Shown here: piece after piece, positions 24,490 to 38,159 of the stretch
Numbering within the stretch: the stretch's first letter is position 1
Layout of the letters: each line of letters opens with the position of its first letter
Assembly: GCA_021904315.1 (NCBI GenBank)
Contig: CM038911.1
Location: forward strand, 12,993,390 to 13,057,389
Direction: 5' to 3'
Length of the DNA stretch: 64,000 bases
DNA from: Sphagnum magellanicum
Lineage: Eukaryota > Streptophyta > Sphagnopsida > Sphagnales > Sphagnaceae
Translations under genes and position numbers: made by a program
Notes under the pieces: generated by a model
Seen by the model: only the letters and a program-made list of their open reading frames with translations
What the model was told of the DNA's origin: nothing
Databases searched by the model: none

Positions 24490-26982
24490 AAGCCACAACT
24501 GAAGTAGAGAGGGAAAAATTCTAGAGGAAGGGAAAAAAACCTTGATCCAGGGTAGGAGCTTCAGGTGTGTAGCCCGAGAGGCTGCATCCATGCACAAGCT
24601 TTTGAAGCCAGTAGTGTTTTGCAATGACTGTTTCTTTCAACAATCCTCATTGAGGTGCTACTCACAGCACTCTAATTTCCTCTCACACCCTTGTAAGCTT
24701 CCTTGTGCTCTCTCTCTCTCTCTCTTGCCTTCTTCTCACAGTACATATGTTTTGTTTGCTGAAAAATAGGCTCTATGTGATCAAAGTGCATGATTTGGGA
24801 GGAAGTTGTGCAGTTGGTGGAGGTCACAGAGAGAAACTGTGGTAGGAGTTCTTTCTGGATTCACAAGGTGGTATCACAGATCAGAGAAGAAGATAAGTGA
24901 ACATCAACCTTGTCAGAGAAACATGTCAATGCAGCCATATGTAGCTCTTGTCAATGTTGTTGTTGTTGGTGGTGGTGGTGTCAATCTTTGTCGCTCTCTT
25001 GTGGTTGCTATCATGCCATGGTCTAAACTTTGGGAGAAAATTCTTTTCAGATCCTTTTGCACTTGTGGGATTGTAGTAATAGGCTGGTAGAAGGTAAAGT
25101 ATATGCAATATGCCAGTCACAAAATTCTCTGGCTGATGGAGAAGGTCAGGGTGGTTTTTCCCCTGTTCTTATGATACCATTTATGCCTGTGAGATGTGGA
25201 GAAAATATGGCTGATCAACTTGATCTGAATTTTCTGGTTGTAGACAAATCAAAGGAACTTGGATTTCAAACATAAGAAGACACAAGTTGATGCCAGTAGT
25301 CTGTCTAGTCAATTGCTACATCAAGTCCATTTTGTTTGTAGCATGTCTAGAGGTATTGTGACACCACCATAGTTTGAGACTGTTAACAATGAGGAAAAGT
25401 GGCTGTGGAGCCTCCCAAAAGTTTTGATTTCCTTCCTCTACCATTTGCACTACGTATGTCTGGTGCCTCTTTCCTCTTATGGCAGAGTTATTTTGGAAAC
25501 TGAGTGGACTCTGAGATTGTAACAACATTTCCAGCCTTTAGAAATTGTTCCACTCCTGGCTGCAAAAAATTGCCAATGCAAGGTTGCTGATTTACTGTTG
25601 CACTTGACTATTGGGCCATTTCAGAAAACTTGTCTCAATTCCCAAATCACTGCCATGAATTTTCTTTGATTGTGAATGTTCCTATAAGTAGTCTGTACTA
25701 TGCATGTTGCTGTTGAAAGGTCCCTGAACCTGCAGATGGGAGGAGTCACTAGTTGCCTATGCAGTGGCTGGGACAAATGCATGGCAAAGTATGATCAGAA
25801 CAGTTGGTGATGGAAATGAAACTTTCCTTGTCTGAAGAGGTGTGGGGATGAGAGCCTCTGTAGCTCTCTCTGGGGTTTGCTTTTGGAGCTGATTTACCAT
25901 TAGCTTGTGGGAAGACATCAATAATAGGATCAAGTGCACACTCAAGCTATCACCCAAGCTCAAGTGCTCAAGTCCTAGCCATTGCCAAAAGTTCAAGCTC
26001 AAGCTCAGGTTCAAGCCCAAGCCCAGGCTGCAGCTGTCCAGATTTCTGCCAATATGTAGCCAGACTGACAAGCTTCTCAGCACCCCTCTCCTGCAGCCAC
26101 AGGAAGTGGTGAGTTCAAATTATTACATGGTATTGCCAGCCAACCTCCCACATGACAGTTGAGAAAATCTAGAGCAAAAATTGCTTTGCAGCAGCAAGGA
26201 GTTTTACCTCACCAGCATGACCAACAGCATGGGCAACCACTAGCATGTCTGAGGGGATTCATTCAGGCTGTGACTCTCAGCAGAAAGATGGAGGTCAGCA
26301 ACCAGCAATCGGAGATGTTGGAGATGGTGGAACTGAGGGAAACCAAACTCTGGCATCTTTGTCACGAGGAGGTATAAAACCAGTTGTGTGCAATTGTTCA
26401 GCAGGCCTCATCAAAACAGCAACAGCAAGTGGCGCAAAATGCATGCACTATCACCAGTGTCATCTGCTGATGCTCAGCACCAAATCCAGTCTGGTTATCC
26501 AATGGAGCTATTTCGTTAGTCTCTTCTGTCTCAGCCATGAGTAAATGCTGCTCCACAGCAAGTGGTGCCAGTGATCAAGTACTAATGTTGTAGTCATGTT
26601 GTAGCAGTCTTTATCTGTGCTGATCCACTTCTTTTAAGAGAAGTAATCAAAGCATCTGGGAAGGATTAACTCTGCATTTGGAAGAGTCAAGGGTGTCTTC
26701 ATGCTGTCTCATAGCCAGCAGGTGTCTTGGCCCACTCTTGCATAGCAGTCAGGCAATACGGGATTATGGAGTAACCCGGAATGGGATTATGAGTATTATG
26801 AATGGCTTGCAGCCTTGACTAGACATAGCAGACCAGATTTGCAGTTGCATGCTATGCAGGAAACCATGGCTTGAATGAGTGTGAGCATTTTGCTCCAGAT
26901 CCCCAGGAATCAGAAGGCAAGCAACCTATGGGGGCACTTCATCTTCAGCAAAGAAAACATACATATTATGAGAAGAAGGCAT

Positions 26983-27017
<35 letters not shown>

Positions 27018-27215
27018 CAGAAGAAAGCTTACAAGGGTCTGCAAGGAAGCTAGAGTAGTGTGAGTAGTGCCACCATGAGGAGTGTTGAAAGAAAAAGCCA
27101 TTGCAAAACACGACCAGCTTCAAAAACTTGTTCATGGATGCAGCCTCCTGGGGTACACACATGATCTTCTTCTCACCCCCTTTCCTGCCACTCAATTTTT
27201 CACCTTGGTGGCTGA
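24490..27215. mobile_element. 2.7-kb segment bounded by long imperfect inverted repeats (MULE/Pack-MULE-like candidate)
   Basis: The left arm (about 24490-24769) and the reverse complement of the right arm (about 26941-27215) align over some 200-270 bp, at about 80% over the best 200 bp. Shared blocks include GAGGCTGCATCCATG, GTTTTGCAATG, CCCTTGTAAGCTT and a CTCTCT tract at the same relative place, followed by GCCTTCTTCTCA. The frame across this block is also kept (EAASM.K.LK.VVFCN). The interior carries broken protein-like stretches, including a Gln/Ala-rich segment near 25985-26060, SGYPMELFR near 26490 and WDYEYYEWLAALTRHSRPDLQLH near 26785-26850, separated by stops. No transposase is recognised. 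Long inverted ends with gene-like debris suggest a Pack-MULE, but an inverted duplication is equally possible; 9-bp target repeats were not found by eye. Confidence 0.45.
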
Positions 27216-28059
27216 TTTTTTTGAAGTATAGACATGTAACTCCAACATCCCATGTCTTTGGACTGCTAAAGTACCTTGTAAGTTGACGCAGAACTAATAT
27301 GTATTTCATACTATATTACATTGAATACATAATTGTAATGTCTTTAGTATGTAGTGGAATTTGCAATATGTTACAAAACATGTATTTTTCTTACATTCAT
27401 AGTTTGAAATGGTGAACAATTGCAATGATGTGTGGAGCATGTGTTGTTTCAATTGGCTCATGGAAGCAATATCACCGTCCATGATTCGGTTCAACATACA
27501 ATCACTGATTACTTAGCATATTTTGAATTCTGGAGTTTTTGACATGTAAAGAATGTATGATATTATTATTAAGAGAAGAAGTCTCATTTGTGTGCAACCC
27601 CCAGTGAAATTGTCTAGTCTGTCTATTTCATGTCACTATTAGGCAAGTGAACCTATTAACTTAAGTTTATATTCACCAGAGACCTTTTAAAGTCCAAGCC
27701 TATATGGAAACTAAATTACAGCAAGATTTTCTTAGTAAACCTTAATGAATATGTTACATATAAAATTACATGTTAGAGCAATATAGAAAAGAAGTATATT
27801 AATATGTTACAAAGAGGACATCAATTGTATTTAACACATTGGGTTCTGATTTTTCAAAATGGATTAAAACCGTCACCTCCAGCACAGTGGTAAAGATGGG
27901 CATAATACAGCAACAAGCAGCAAAGAACAAGGAGAAAATATCAAGTTTTGATAGGGAAAAAGATTTTGATCATTTCAAGTCTCTTGAAGCTCCCACAACA
28001 TTTGAAGCATTCTCTCCATGCCTCCAACAGAGGGAGAACACAGGATCACACTCTCACCC
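27216..28059. other. AT-rich spacer downstream of GPN3
   Basis: No coding region supported. The last 200 bp before 28060 should include the 3' UTR of the minus-strand GPN3 gene. Confidence 0.5.
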
Positions 28060-30206
28060 TTAAAACCCCCCACCATCATCTCCACCTGGATCATGATCCC
28101 TAGCCTTGGGCTCAGCATCCTCTCCATATTGGATAGCATTGTCTATGTGTGACAACACAAACTGGATGCTGCAAGTGCTCCAAATTGCAAACACTGTTGT
28201 CAGTATATTGACTCATGAGATGAATAAAACTTCAGAACACACTCATCTTCTGTTTTACCATTCTATCTCCTCAAAGAGATCTATCAAGGAATGGCATGAT
28301 TATCAACTCAACAAGTACAAATAGGGGCTGGGTTGCATTTCACCTGTCTTCATCTGTGATATCCAGGGGCAGAAAGTTGACCATGCTGTAGTCATCCACC
28401 TTCCCATAACACACAAAACAGAAAAAAATCATGATAGAAGACACACATGGCCATATTATGTAGGGTCAAAAGTGCTAACTGATCAGCAACAACTCTTACA
28501 CTGGCTCCAGCAAGCATTAGTCCTTTCTTTGTTCTTTTCTGCTCAGCAATTCTTCATTGATAGTTTGACTATCCACTTAACCAATATAACTAGAAAGGAA
28601 GTTAGAACAGGATGAACTTGGTCATGGGACACAAGACTTCAAAGTTCAGGATCTTAAGTACATAGTCTACATGATTTCTGAACTCAGCTCAACCAGCAAA
28701 GCTCATGAGTTGACAGAACATACAAGTTCAGCAAGTGCTTGGTTGAGGCGGGCAAAGCGAGGTGCCATTTGTTGATTAAGATCACCTAATAGAAGCCTTG
28801 CATCTGGATCCAGAAACCTGAAATTCCCACCTAGAACAATTCACCGGTGCAGAAAGAGACAACAGAACATCAAAAATAGAAAAAACACTGCAGCAGATTT
28901 GATATGGGATTGAAACATTCAGTGCAAAAAACAATTCAGTGGAAAAGGTATTTTGCAAAACAGAGAAGGAATTTCACTTGTCAAGGTCACGCTTGCTGGG
29001 AAGAAGGTCAATCTTTGAAAGCACATTGATGTGGGGAAGCTCCAGCTGCACCATGGCCGACAGAGATGCCATACAGCCACTGATATACTTTGTCACATCT
29101 GACACAAACTGTTGCCAGGAACAAAAAAATTTACATTAGAACAACAAAAAAACTTCACACCGCATATCCATTGAATTCTTGGGGATCTGAATGTACTGCC
29201 TAAACTGCAGCCATAACAAAAAGAAAAGCCATGTTACACAAAGTGTCTCAAGCCTTGTTATGACACTTATTCTCTATTCACTTTGTAGACTCAACATACT
29301 TCCTCATGGACACATAAAAGTGCACACCTGAGAATCCAGCATGTAGACAGCACAGACATTGAAATCCCATCTCTTGAGCTGGTCAACAAAAGTGCGCAGC
29401 ACAGGTATGTGCGAGTAAAGCTCTATCTGCCCTGCATCAGCTCCTCATCACAAAAGCCATGACAAATCAGAATCCAACAATCCAACTAACATTTGTCAAG
29501 ATCTCCAATCCAAGCTTTTGTCCCATCTTGGCAAAATCTAGTTTGAAATGATCAAAGGCTCTGATGACATTGTAAGACACACAGGGAGACAAGCATAGTG
29601 AGAATCTCACACACAAAAACACCACAGTTGCACATCAATATCATTTCACAGACATCCATTCCTGTCAAGTCCAAATTGAAGTTTGAGCATTGTAGAGGCA
29701 GATGAACCTGGGCAATCAAAGATCAGGTAGTCATCATCAATGTAGTCTTCCATTTGCTCTGAAAACCAATCCTCCAGATTTTCTTCCAGATATCTTACAG
29801 CAGGTCAAAGAGTTACATAACACTCTGCACTCAATTTTGCACTTCGATTGCCACCTAAATTCTACCCTGCTGCTGTGCACCTTTCCATCTACCTAAGACA
29901 GACAGCTCACAATCAGCAAGCCGTAAACCCTAAAAAAAAAAAACCTGAAAGAAACCCAGCTTCAGAACCACCTAGGCATCAGAAAAGAAAATGGAGGATA
30001 CTCCATGCAATAGATAAGGCCACCATTTGGACCCAGCTTTAACTCCTCCATCACATCTTCCAAAGAGATGAGCTCCCGAATATCTGCACACACACACACA
30101 CACAAAGCAATTACACCACCAACATAAGCTTGGTGATGATCCTCTCCTGGTCTACAATCTATACATCATAACTCGTGTTGCTAAGGGTTTTATCACAGAC
30201 AGAAAG

Positions 30207-30244
<38 letters not shown>

Positions 30245-30619
30245 GCAGAGTTCTTACCTACAGATACTGGATACTCAAAATGGTCGGCAGCAGGGTCCAA
30301 GTTCACCACATGCACAGTCCGCTTGATGCTCTGACAATGTTGATAGACATTCTGGCAATATGTGGACTGTTCTTCCCCACCAACCGCCCGCCACAAGCAT
30401 TCATTCCACCGTCAAAGAAAGACATGCAACAAAAAATGTGAACAACTCCAATTGCACTCTTCCAAAAAGCTCTAGCAACTGCTGAAGCTCTTCCGTCTCC
30501 ACCACCAATGTTCTTACAACGAGAGAGACACACACACATACACACACGTGAAGAAAGAGTTAGTGCCAAACCTTGCCACTGCCGGCAGGCCCGATTACAA
30601 GTTGCGCGTATCGAGGCAT
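28060..30619 (-). CDS. GPN3: GPN-loop GTPase 3
   Basis: Nine exons on the minus strand: 30619-30572, 30366-30258, 30083-30002, 29793-29708, 29431-29328, 29108-28978, 28817-28724, 28399-28344, 28168-28060. All junctions are GT-AG and phases agree, giving 272 aa, the usual length for GPN3. The protein opens [16 protein letters not shown], with the P-loop at residues 10-16. [10 protein letters not shown] follows, then the diagnostic Gly-Pro-Asn insertion at residues 70-72 (LGPNGGLIY). Next come FDCPGQIEL (G3 region), [16 protein letters not shown] (G4 region) and a carboxy-terminal [11 protein letters not shown] motif. GPN proteins are dimeric GTPases needed for assembly and nuclear import of RNA polymerase II. 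A (CA)n microsatellite lies in intron 2 close to exon 2. The gene starts 882 bp from the divergent AAGAB homologue. Confidence 0.93.
30209..30241. repeat. (CA)n microsatellite in GPN3 intron 2
   Basis: About 16 CA dinucleotides (TG on the coding strand) lie about 17 bp inside intron 2 of GPN3. A shorter (CA)n tract occurs next to exon 3 at about 30087-30104, in the same intron. Confidence 0.95.
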
Positions 30620-31501
30620 GAAGAGAGTAGTAGTAGTAGTCGATGAAGTGTTTTTTTTTGTTTTCTTTTGTTTTCTTTCCTCCGTCGCACGATGCACGTT
30701 ACAGTAGTAATTGTTGCGGTGTTTCAGAAAGTAAGGAGCAGCGCAAAGGCGCGGTGCACAAGTGGGAAAGCAGTTACAAGCCCCACCAACATGTAAGCTG
30801 ATGTCCAGATGCAACCGTGAAAGAGTATCTGTCCCCAAGTGCAAGACGCGGGATGCACGCGTGCCATCGAAACCCTAGCTCCACGACAAACGGCCAGCCA
30901 AAAAACAGCAATATCTCCTGCCCAACAAACAATCTGCAAGCAGCAAAAGCCAAAAGAAAAGAAAGAAAGAAAGGATATGGATCCAATGCCAAGCGCAACA
31001 GCGAAAAAATGCAAAGAAAGAAACGATTCTCGTTGATGCGATGCTTTCCAAACCCTAATCTGGTCGTCGTCGTCGAGATGCGGTTCTGTCGGGGCAATCC
31101 ACACGCGTCCAGTTTCTGGTTTTGACCCCCGTACCTGTTTTGCTTCGCAACAGCGGAAAGCGATAGCGTGTTGCGCACCACCACGCACGACCTCGTCGTA
31201 ACTCCATCTTCTGCGCTTTACGCCTGCGGCGTGACACCGTCGGTAGCGGGAGGACCTTCTTCTTCTTCCGGCAATCGAGGGAGAGTGTGGGATCTTTAGA
31301 TTTTCGGTCCATGTTTCAATTGTGCTCTACATTTCTTTCGTTAATTTTGTAGTGTACCTGAGTGCGCGTCAATGCTTTAACGTTTAAGCTTTTCCAGGAT
31401 TATATTGCAATAGAAGAAGAAGAAGAAGAAGGTTTTGCGTGTGGTGATCGGTTTAGGGTTGAAGGAAGGAAGGAAGAAGCGGGAGGGAAGAAACAATCAG
31501 G
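30620..31501. promoter_or_regulatory. Divergent promoter between GPN3 and the AAGAB homologue
   Basis: 882 bp lie between the two start codons, with CpG-rich patches at about 30840-30900 and 31060-31260. Two telo-box motifs (AAACCCTA) occur at 30870-30877 and 31050-31057; in plants these are common in promoters of housekeeping and growth-linked genes. A purine-rich GAAGAAG tract at 31411-31432 probably belongs to the 5' leader of the plus-strand gene. Shared regulation of the pair is inferred from the arrangement. Confidence 0.6.
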
Positions 31502-34293
31502 ATGGGAATGGAAGTTCCTCAATCGGTGGCTGGAGAAGAAGATGCGAGCAACGGAGTCGCTTGCAGACCCGGCATTCTCGTCGTGGGTTCAAAGGATGTA
31601 GGCAAACGCACCATCCTGAACAGTGCGTTTTTCACCTATTCTTTTGGTTTCTGGTCGTTTTCCATTGCGTTTGATATTCATAAACAAAGACATGACCAAT
31701 TCTTTTCTTTTCTTTTCTCATCTGGTTTCTTTCCTTCTTGTTCTTCTTCAGCTTGTTGCTTTTGAACACCTTGAATCAAAGCTTGATGCTTAGGGATGTC
31801 CATCTTGTTGATGTCCAGTTCTTGCTCAGACATCTGGATGGGACGTTTGTTTACAGGACTGATTGCAGACAAAGATTCCGAAATCGTCACATCATCAGCA
31901 ACAGAGGCAAGTTGCCATGGGTAAGAAGCTCACCACTGGAAACATCCGAAACCTTTTCCTCCAGTGTTTTTCTCTTCCTCCTGGAACAACTTGCTCCTAT
32001 TTAGGTTTGAGGAAACTTTGTTATTTCTTAAGGAAGAAACATGTATCTTCATGAGCAGATTGAACACGATCAAAACTCCGATCAAATTACTGAAGTGCAT
32101 GGAGGGTGGTAGTGCTTGTCATTCCATCAGTTTTCATCAGCTGTGTACTTCACTTTTGGAGGATAATAAGCAACACTTGGACAAGGTTCTTGGTGGATTA
32201 TACTTCTTCTAGAGTTTCAGATCATGGAGATTTTCTGTTGCATACTTTGGGATGTGAAAGAGCAATTGGTGTTAGAGATCTGATGTCAGGAGCATAATTG
32301 CAAGAAGTTAGGACTAGTATCTGAAGACTTGTGCATTGATCTCTGACATCATTCTCCTGGAATGGTGAAGACACTGGAGCCTTGTTCTAATGACAAGAGT
32401 GGTTTGCACCTCTGGTCTTTGTAATGCGCCTCAAGAACAGGGTTACTCAGATTTAGGAGATTAGGGGCTTCTAGAGATGATTGCTGTTTTTCTGATGTTG
32501 CTGTTTTGTTCTTCTGTTGAACTGTACAATGCAGCTGGACCATTGATACCAAGTATTACACAGCAGATGTTTGTGTCTGGATGACATGCCTTAACAACCC
32601 AGAGCTCAATGATGGGCAACAGTTGCAATCTTTGGTGAATGGCTGTGAGGCTCTTGTCATGGTTTTTGATCTCAGCAATGTGAGTATGAGACAGTTCTTG
32701 ATTTGCACATTAGAGTGTCAATTTTTGGTGCATCCTTTTGGAATTTTTATGAAATAACAAATAGAATCAATTCCCAACCTGTTCTTACAAAAATGAAGAG
32801 TCCAGTGTTGTGTGTAGCATTTGTCTTCACAGTGTATCCTGAGGATAGTGTATTTTGCGTGGTATCTGTGTTCCTGGCAGTCAACATCATTTGAGGAGAT
32901 TCAGGAATGGGTTTCGGGGATGGAGCTGAAGACTTTCGACATATTGATGTGTGTAGGCAACAAGGCTGACCGTGTGCCTTCACACTTTGGCCACACAGAG
33001 TATCGACGACGTTTACAGAAGCGTGGGGAGTCCTCCAGTGACCCACATCCTGAGTACATGGACTTCGGCATTGAACAGACAGAAGGCTCAAAGCTGCTGG
33101 GTGGTGAAGACCAGGAGTCACTGGATGATAGGCGGCACTCATGCATTGAATGGTGCAGTGAGAGAGGCATTGAGTACATTGAAGCCTGTGCAATAAATGA
33201 GGTATTTGATCAATGTAAGTACCTTCCCTTCTCTGGCTACATACCTATCTTGAAAAACCAGAAGACAAGGATCTGTGACCAGGTTTGGTTGCAAAAGAAT
33301 CAGATCTCTCTAGTATTGTAGATCTATTAACCAAATACACTGATGAAATAGTGATGTCTGGCACAGGTTTGTCAGTAGATGGGGACTTGCAAGGCATTGC
33401 CAGAATTGAAGGGGCTTTATCAGCACACATGTGGCCTGGTCTGGTTATGAAACCCCTCAACAAGCTCACTGAGAGTTCAGAAGCTCCTCAAGAAATTGAA
33501 GGTGACTATCCTCTGCTTCCCTCTTAGTGATCTTATTTTATCTGTGTGTTGCCACTCATGTCCTGCAGTCCACTAAAGGAAAGGAAAGTCTTAATACTTT
33601 TGAGCTGCCATAATTTATCAAAACCTATGCCAGAGGTTTGTATTTGATTGTGCAGAGTGGTTTTTCTGATATGTCAAATTTGACATTTTCAACTTTGCAG
33701 ACTTTTCAAGTGAAGAAGACGAGTTAGATTATCTCATTGAATATGAGCTTCTGTCAAATGCATCCACAGAGCCATGGGATGGCAATGATGAGCTCTGGAG
33801 CTTTACAGGCTCTGATGCACCTCCGCTTGATGCTACTGTATCGGCTGGTGAGCACCAGACGGTAGAGCATACTGTCACCTCAGCAAGTGAGATCCACCAA
33901 GAATCTGAAGTTCAAAATGAGGTTGAAGTGACCTCCCTGCCTTCAAGTTTGGGCTCACTTCCAGAACCTAGGTTTGAAGAGATTGGGGAGCAGATTGTGG
34001 TAGTAGAAATGTCTGATGGAATTGCAGAAACAGAGATGACCCCATTGCCTCAAGCTTCCTCCACAGAGGAAGCACTTCCACCAGATGTTGCCAATGGACA
34101 TGTGGATCCAGGGGTAATGGTAAATTGGGAGCCTGGGATGGAGGATATGGAGCAGTTGATGCACGAAATGGCCAACATGCGCGATAATATGCGTATCCTA
34201 TCAGATGGACAAAGAAGAGAGATGGCTGCTCAGTTGGCCATGCGCATGGCCACCATGTTCAAGGATGATGAAGAAGATGAGGATGAAGAGTAA
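31502..34293 (+). CDS. Alpha- and gamma-adaptin-binding protein p34 (AAGAB) homologue
   Basis: Six exons: 31502-31622, 31857-31920, 32535-32679, 32881-33214, 33367-33501, 33701-34293, all GT-AG with matching phases, giving 463 aa. A Rab-like fold is indicated by GILVVGSKDVGKRT (about residues 25-36), WTIDTKYYTADVCVW, CEALVMVFDLSN and LMCVGNKADRVP. Exon 4 contains HPEYMDFGIEQTEGSKLLG, DRRHSCIEWCSERGIEYIEAC and exon 5 adds SVDGDLQGIARIEGALSAHMWPG, all typical of plant p34 proteins. The carboxy-terminal part is acidic and ends with a helical EDMEQLMHEMANMRDNMR region and an Asp/Glu tail. Animal AAGAB helps assemble AP-1 and AP-2 adaptor complexes; the same role in the cytosol is inferred here. 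Exon 2 is only 64 bp and was placed by phase and the HGWTID junction. Confidence 0.9.
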
Positions 34294-35158
34294 GCAGATG
34301 CATTTGTATCATTACAGCTCCCACTGAAAACCTGATGCCACTGCCTGAAAGGTGTCCTGTTTGTCCACAACAGAGATATGGTTAAGTGGTTTCTTTGACT
34401 TTACAAGAGTAAAACAAGACCTTATCTATCTTCCATCAGAGGATGATGCATATGAGGTGCAACTGATGTAGGTTGCTGAATTTGAGGTACATAAAGACTG
34501 CACAGTGACCAAGATGGAAAGACCATATTACTCTGCTTTTATAGAACTCAGAATCTGTTTACTATCACTGTGTACTGGAAGACAGACCTGCAACATAGGT
34601 AACATATCTCAGGACTACTGTTTACTTTTGATCTTCCAGCAAAAGTGAGCAGGTGAATAGAGAATCATGAATTCTGTTTCTCTGGTTGTCTTGTAGACTG
34701 AAACTACATGCATATCGTTATACTCTATTGCAGGAATATGAACATGACTTCAAACTTTGACCATATGAATTTCAACTTTCAGACTGTTTCATACAATACA
34801 TCAAGAAGCCACATTTGAACCATTGCATCTCTTCATTAACAATCTATACTGAGAATCTCTAGACTGATTATCTTGTGAGCAAGATCATACATCTGTGGAA
34901 GTGCTACTCATCAAATAGATATTTGATGTGGTGTGCCAACTGTTGGCATCATTTTTCATACAAGTTCAGACATGCTAGGACATACTAGAGAACACAAATG
35001 CTATCTCTGTCCGGACAGTGAACTCTTGAACAGGCAGTGAAAAATAAAATCTATTGTTGAGGCTCTGGATTCAAATCTCCAAGTCAATAGAATTCTATCA
35101 GAACCCTGTGCCCAACTCATTTGTAACAGGAACTGTGTATGCCAAGCTGTCTGTTTTA
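34294..35158. other. 3' flank of the AAGAB homologue
   Basis: Presumed 3' UTR and spacer between two convergent loci. No other coding region is recognised. Confidence 0.5.
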
Positions 35159-36573
<1,415 letters not shown>

Positions 36574-37070
36574 CTTGCCGTAACTTCTCTCTCTCTCTCT
36601 CTAATCCAATTTTCTGGATGTTAGAGTGGATCTCAAACCACTAAACAATTCCACTCCACCGCTTCCAAATAAACTTTCTTCAATATTCCTTCCTTCAATC
36701 CTTGCGAACAATCTCCCCTCCCCGAATTCTCCCACACCCCAACACAACAAAAACCCTAAACCCTAATCCACGAATCAGAGCCCCAATCCACTTATCCCCG
36801 GTGCTCCACGCTTCCTCAGATTCCAACCGACGCTGCAGGCTCTCCTGAATCTCGACATCAACACGTACAACATTGGACGAGCCCGAAAAAAGAGTGATTG
36901 CAAAAGGACCAATGTAGGTAATCTCGAGCTCCTCCTCCTCCTCCTGGTGTGTCTGTCTGTCCTCTGCAACCTCGTCGACCTCTTGAGAGAAACCAAAACT
37001 CTGGGACTCTAAAATCTTATACAAAACCAATAACTTAGGAGAATTATTTACACCAATCTGTGAATGCAAT
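36574..37070 (-). promoter_or_regulatory. Former promoter and leader of the SRP54 locus
   Basis: Contains a (CT)n tract just upstream of the start (about 36587-36602) and a double telo-box AAACCCTAAACCCTAA at 36751-36766, common in promoters of translation-related plant genes. A minus-strand frame of about 124 codons overlaps (36695-37069), but its product resembles nothing I know and it is probably leader sequence. Confidence 0.5.
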
Positions 37071-37383
37071 CACACTCCTATCATTGCTGCAAGAAGTTGT
37101 GGCACTTCCCAACAACGAGCTGCAACATCGCGCGCTTACAAAGGGAAGCCCTCACACTCCTATCATTGCTGCAAGAAGTTGTGGCACTTCCCAACTACGA
37201 GCTGCAACATCGCGCGCGCTTACAAAGGGAAGCCCTTGTGTGCGCTGCACTGCAGCCTACAAGGCTGCACAGCAGCTTGCAGGTGGTGGTTCGCTACCTC
37301 CCACGGCCCACCTCCTTGCTTCCCCGGTGGCGGTGGTGGTTAGTGGTTACGGCCCACGGCCCACCTCCTTGCCTCCGAGGCGG
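37071..37383. repeat. Tandem duplications upstream of the SRP54 pseudogene
   Basis: An 82-bp unit beginning CACACTCCTATCATTGCTGC occurs twice in a row (37071-37152 and 37153-37236), almost identical apart from a GC dinucleotide and a few bases. Just beyond, a shorter direct repeat CCACGGCCCACCTCCTTGC is found at about 37301 and 37354 (spacing 53 bp). The segment is GC-rich. Confidence 0.9.
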
Positions 37384-37717
37384 CGGCGAACCTGTCACAT
37401 CTCACCTCTCTAAAGAAGTCCCTTACGTCGCAGAGGAATAGCAGGCGAGAGGAATCAGTGTGAATAGGGACAGATTTGACGCCTGACCAAGGTTTTTTTT
37501 AATATTTAAATAATAAATGTAAAATTTTAAACCAAACACTTTGCACCTTATTCATAATTTGTTAGCATTTTAAAACTGAATAAGATCTGACCCTTGTTTG
37601 AAATGGATGAAATTGAAATCCATTCAATTCTTTATGTAAAAATGCTTCTCATATAGACCAATGGCCTAGATTAGTGCCAAAAAAGTGTGATAATCTACAA
37701 TCATGAGAAAACATTCG

Positions 37718-37851
37718 TTTGCCTAACCCTAGAATTTCAAGTGGCATTGCTAGTTGGCATTGTTTGCCTAACCCTAGAATTTCAAGTGGCATTGCTAGTT
37801 GGCATTGTTTGCCTAACCCTAGAATTTCAAGTGACAATGCTAGTTGGCAAG
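37718..37851. repeat. Tandem triplication, 45-bp unit
   Basis: Three consecutive copies of a 45-bp unit starting TTTGCCTAACCCTAGAATTT; the first two are identical and the third has two or three changes. Because 45 is a multiple of three, both strands stay open, but there is no sign of coding use. Confidence 0.95.
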
Positions 37852-38159
37852 GGGTTCGCACTTCAACAATAGTCTCCCTCCTAAGCTTTGTGCTCCAAGT
37901 ACGTTGTGTAATTATTTGCGCTTGTTGTTGCTTTTTGGTTGTTGGTGTTCAAAAAGTTTCAACTTCCATGAATTCTTGTACCTTACTTCTTTCCATTGTG
38001 GTCATTTGCTTTGGTTTCATCTTCTTCCATTTGTCAAATAGAACTTAGATGGTGCTCGTTGTGGTCTATTATGTGGCTACATGATGGCACACTACCAATG
38101 ATAATTTTTAAATGTGTGATGCAAGTCATCAACATCTACTACAACACCTCAATCTTTTA

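Noticed and set aside
35102-35114. 13-base match (AACCCTGTGCCCA) to the 5' arm of the hairpin at 22.5 kb
   Set aside because: Too short for a plant microRNA target and expected by chance at this scale.
36695-37069. 124-codon minus-strand frame upstream of the SRP54 pseudogene
   Set aside because: It overlaps the telo-box promoter region, is low-complexity and has no recognisable domain; more likely leader or chance.
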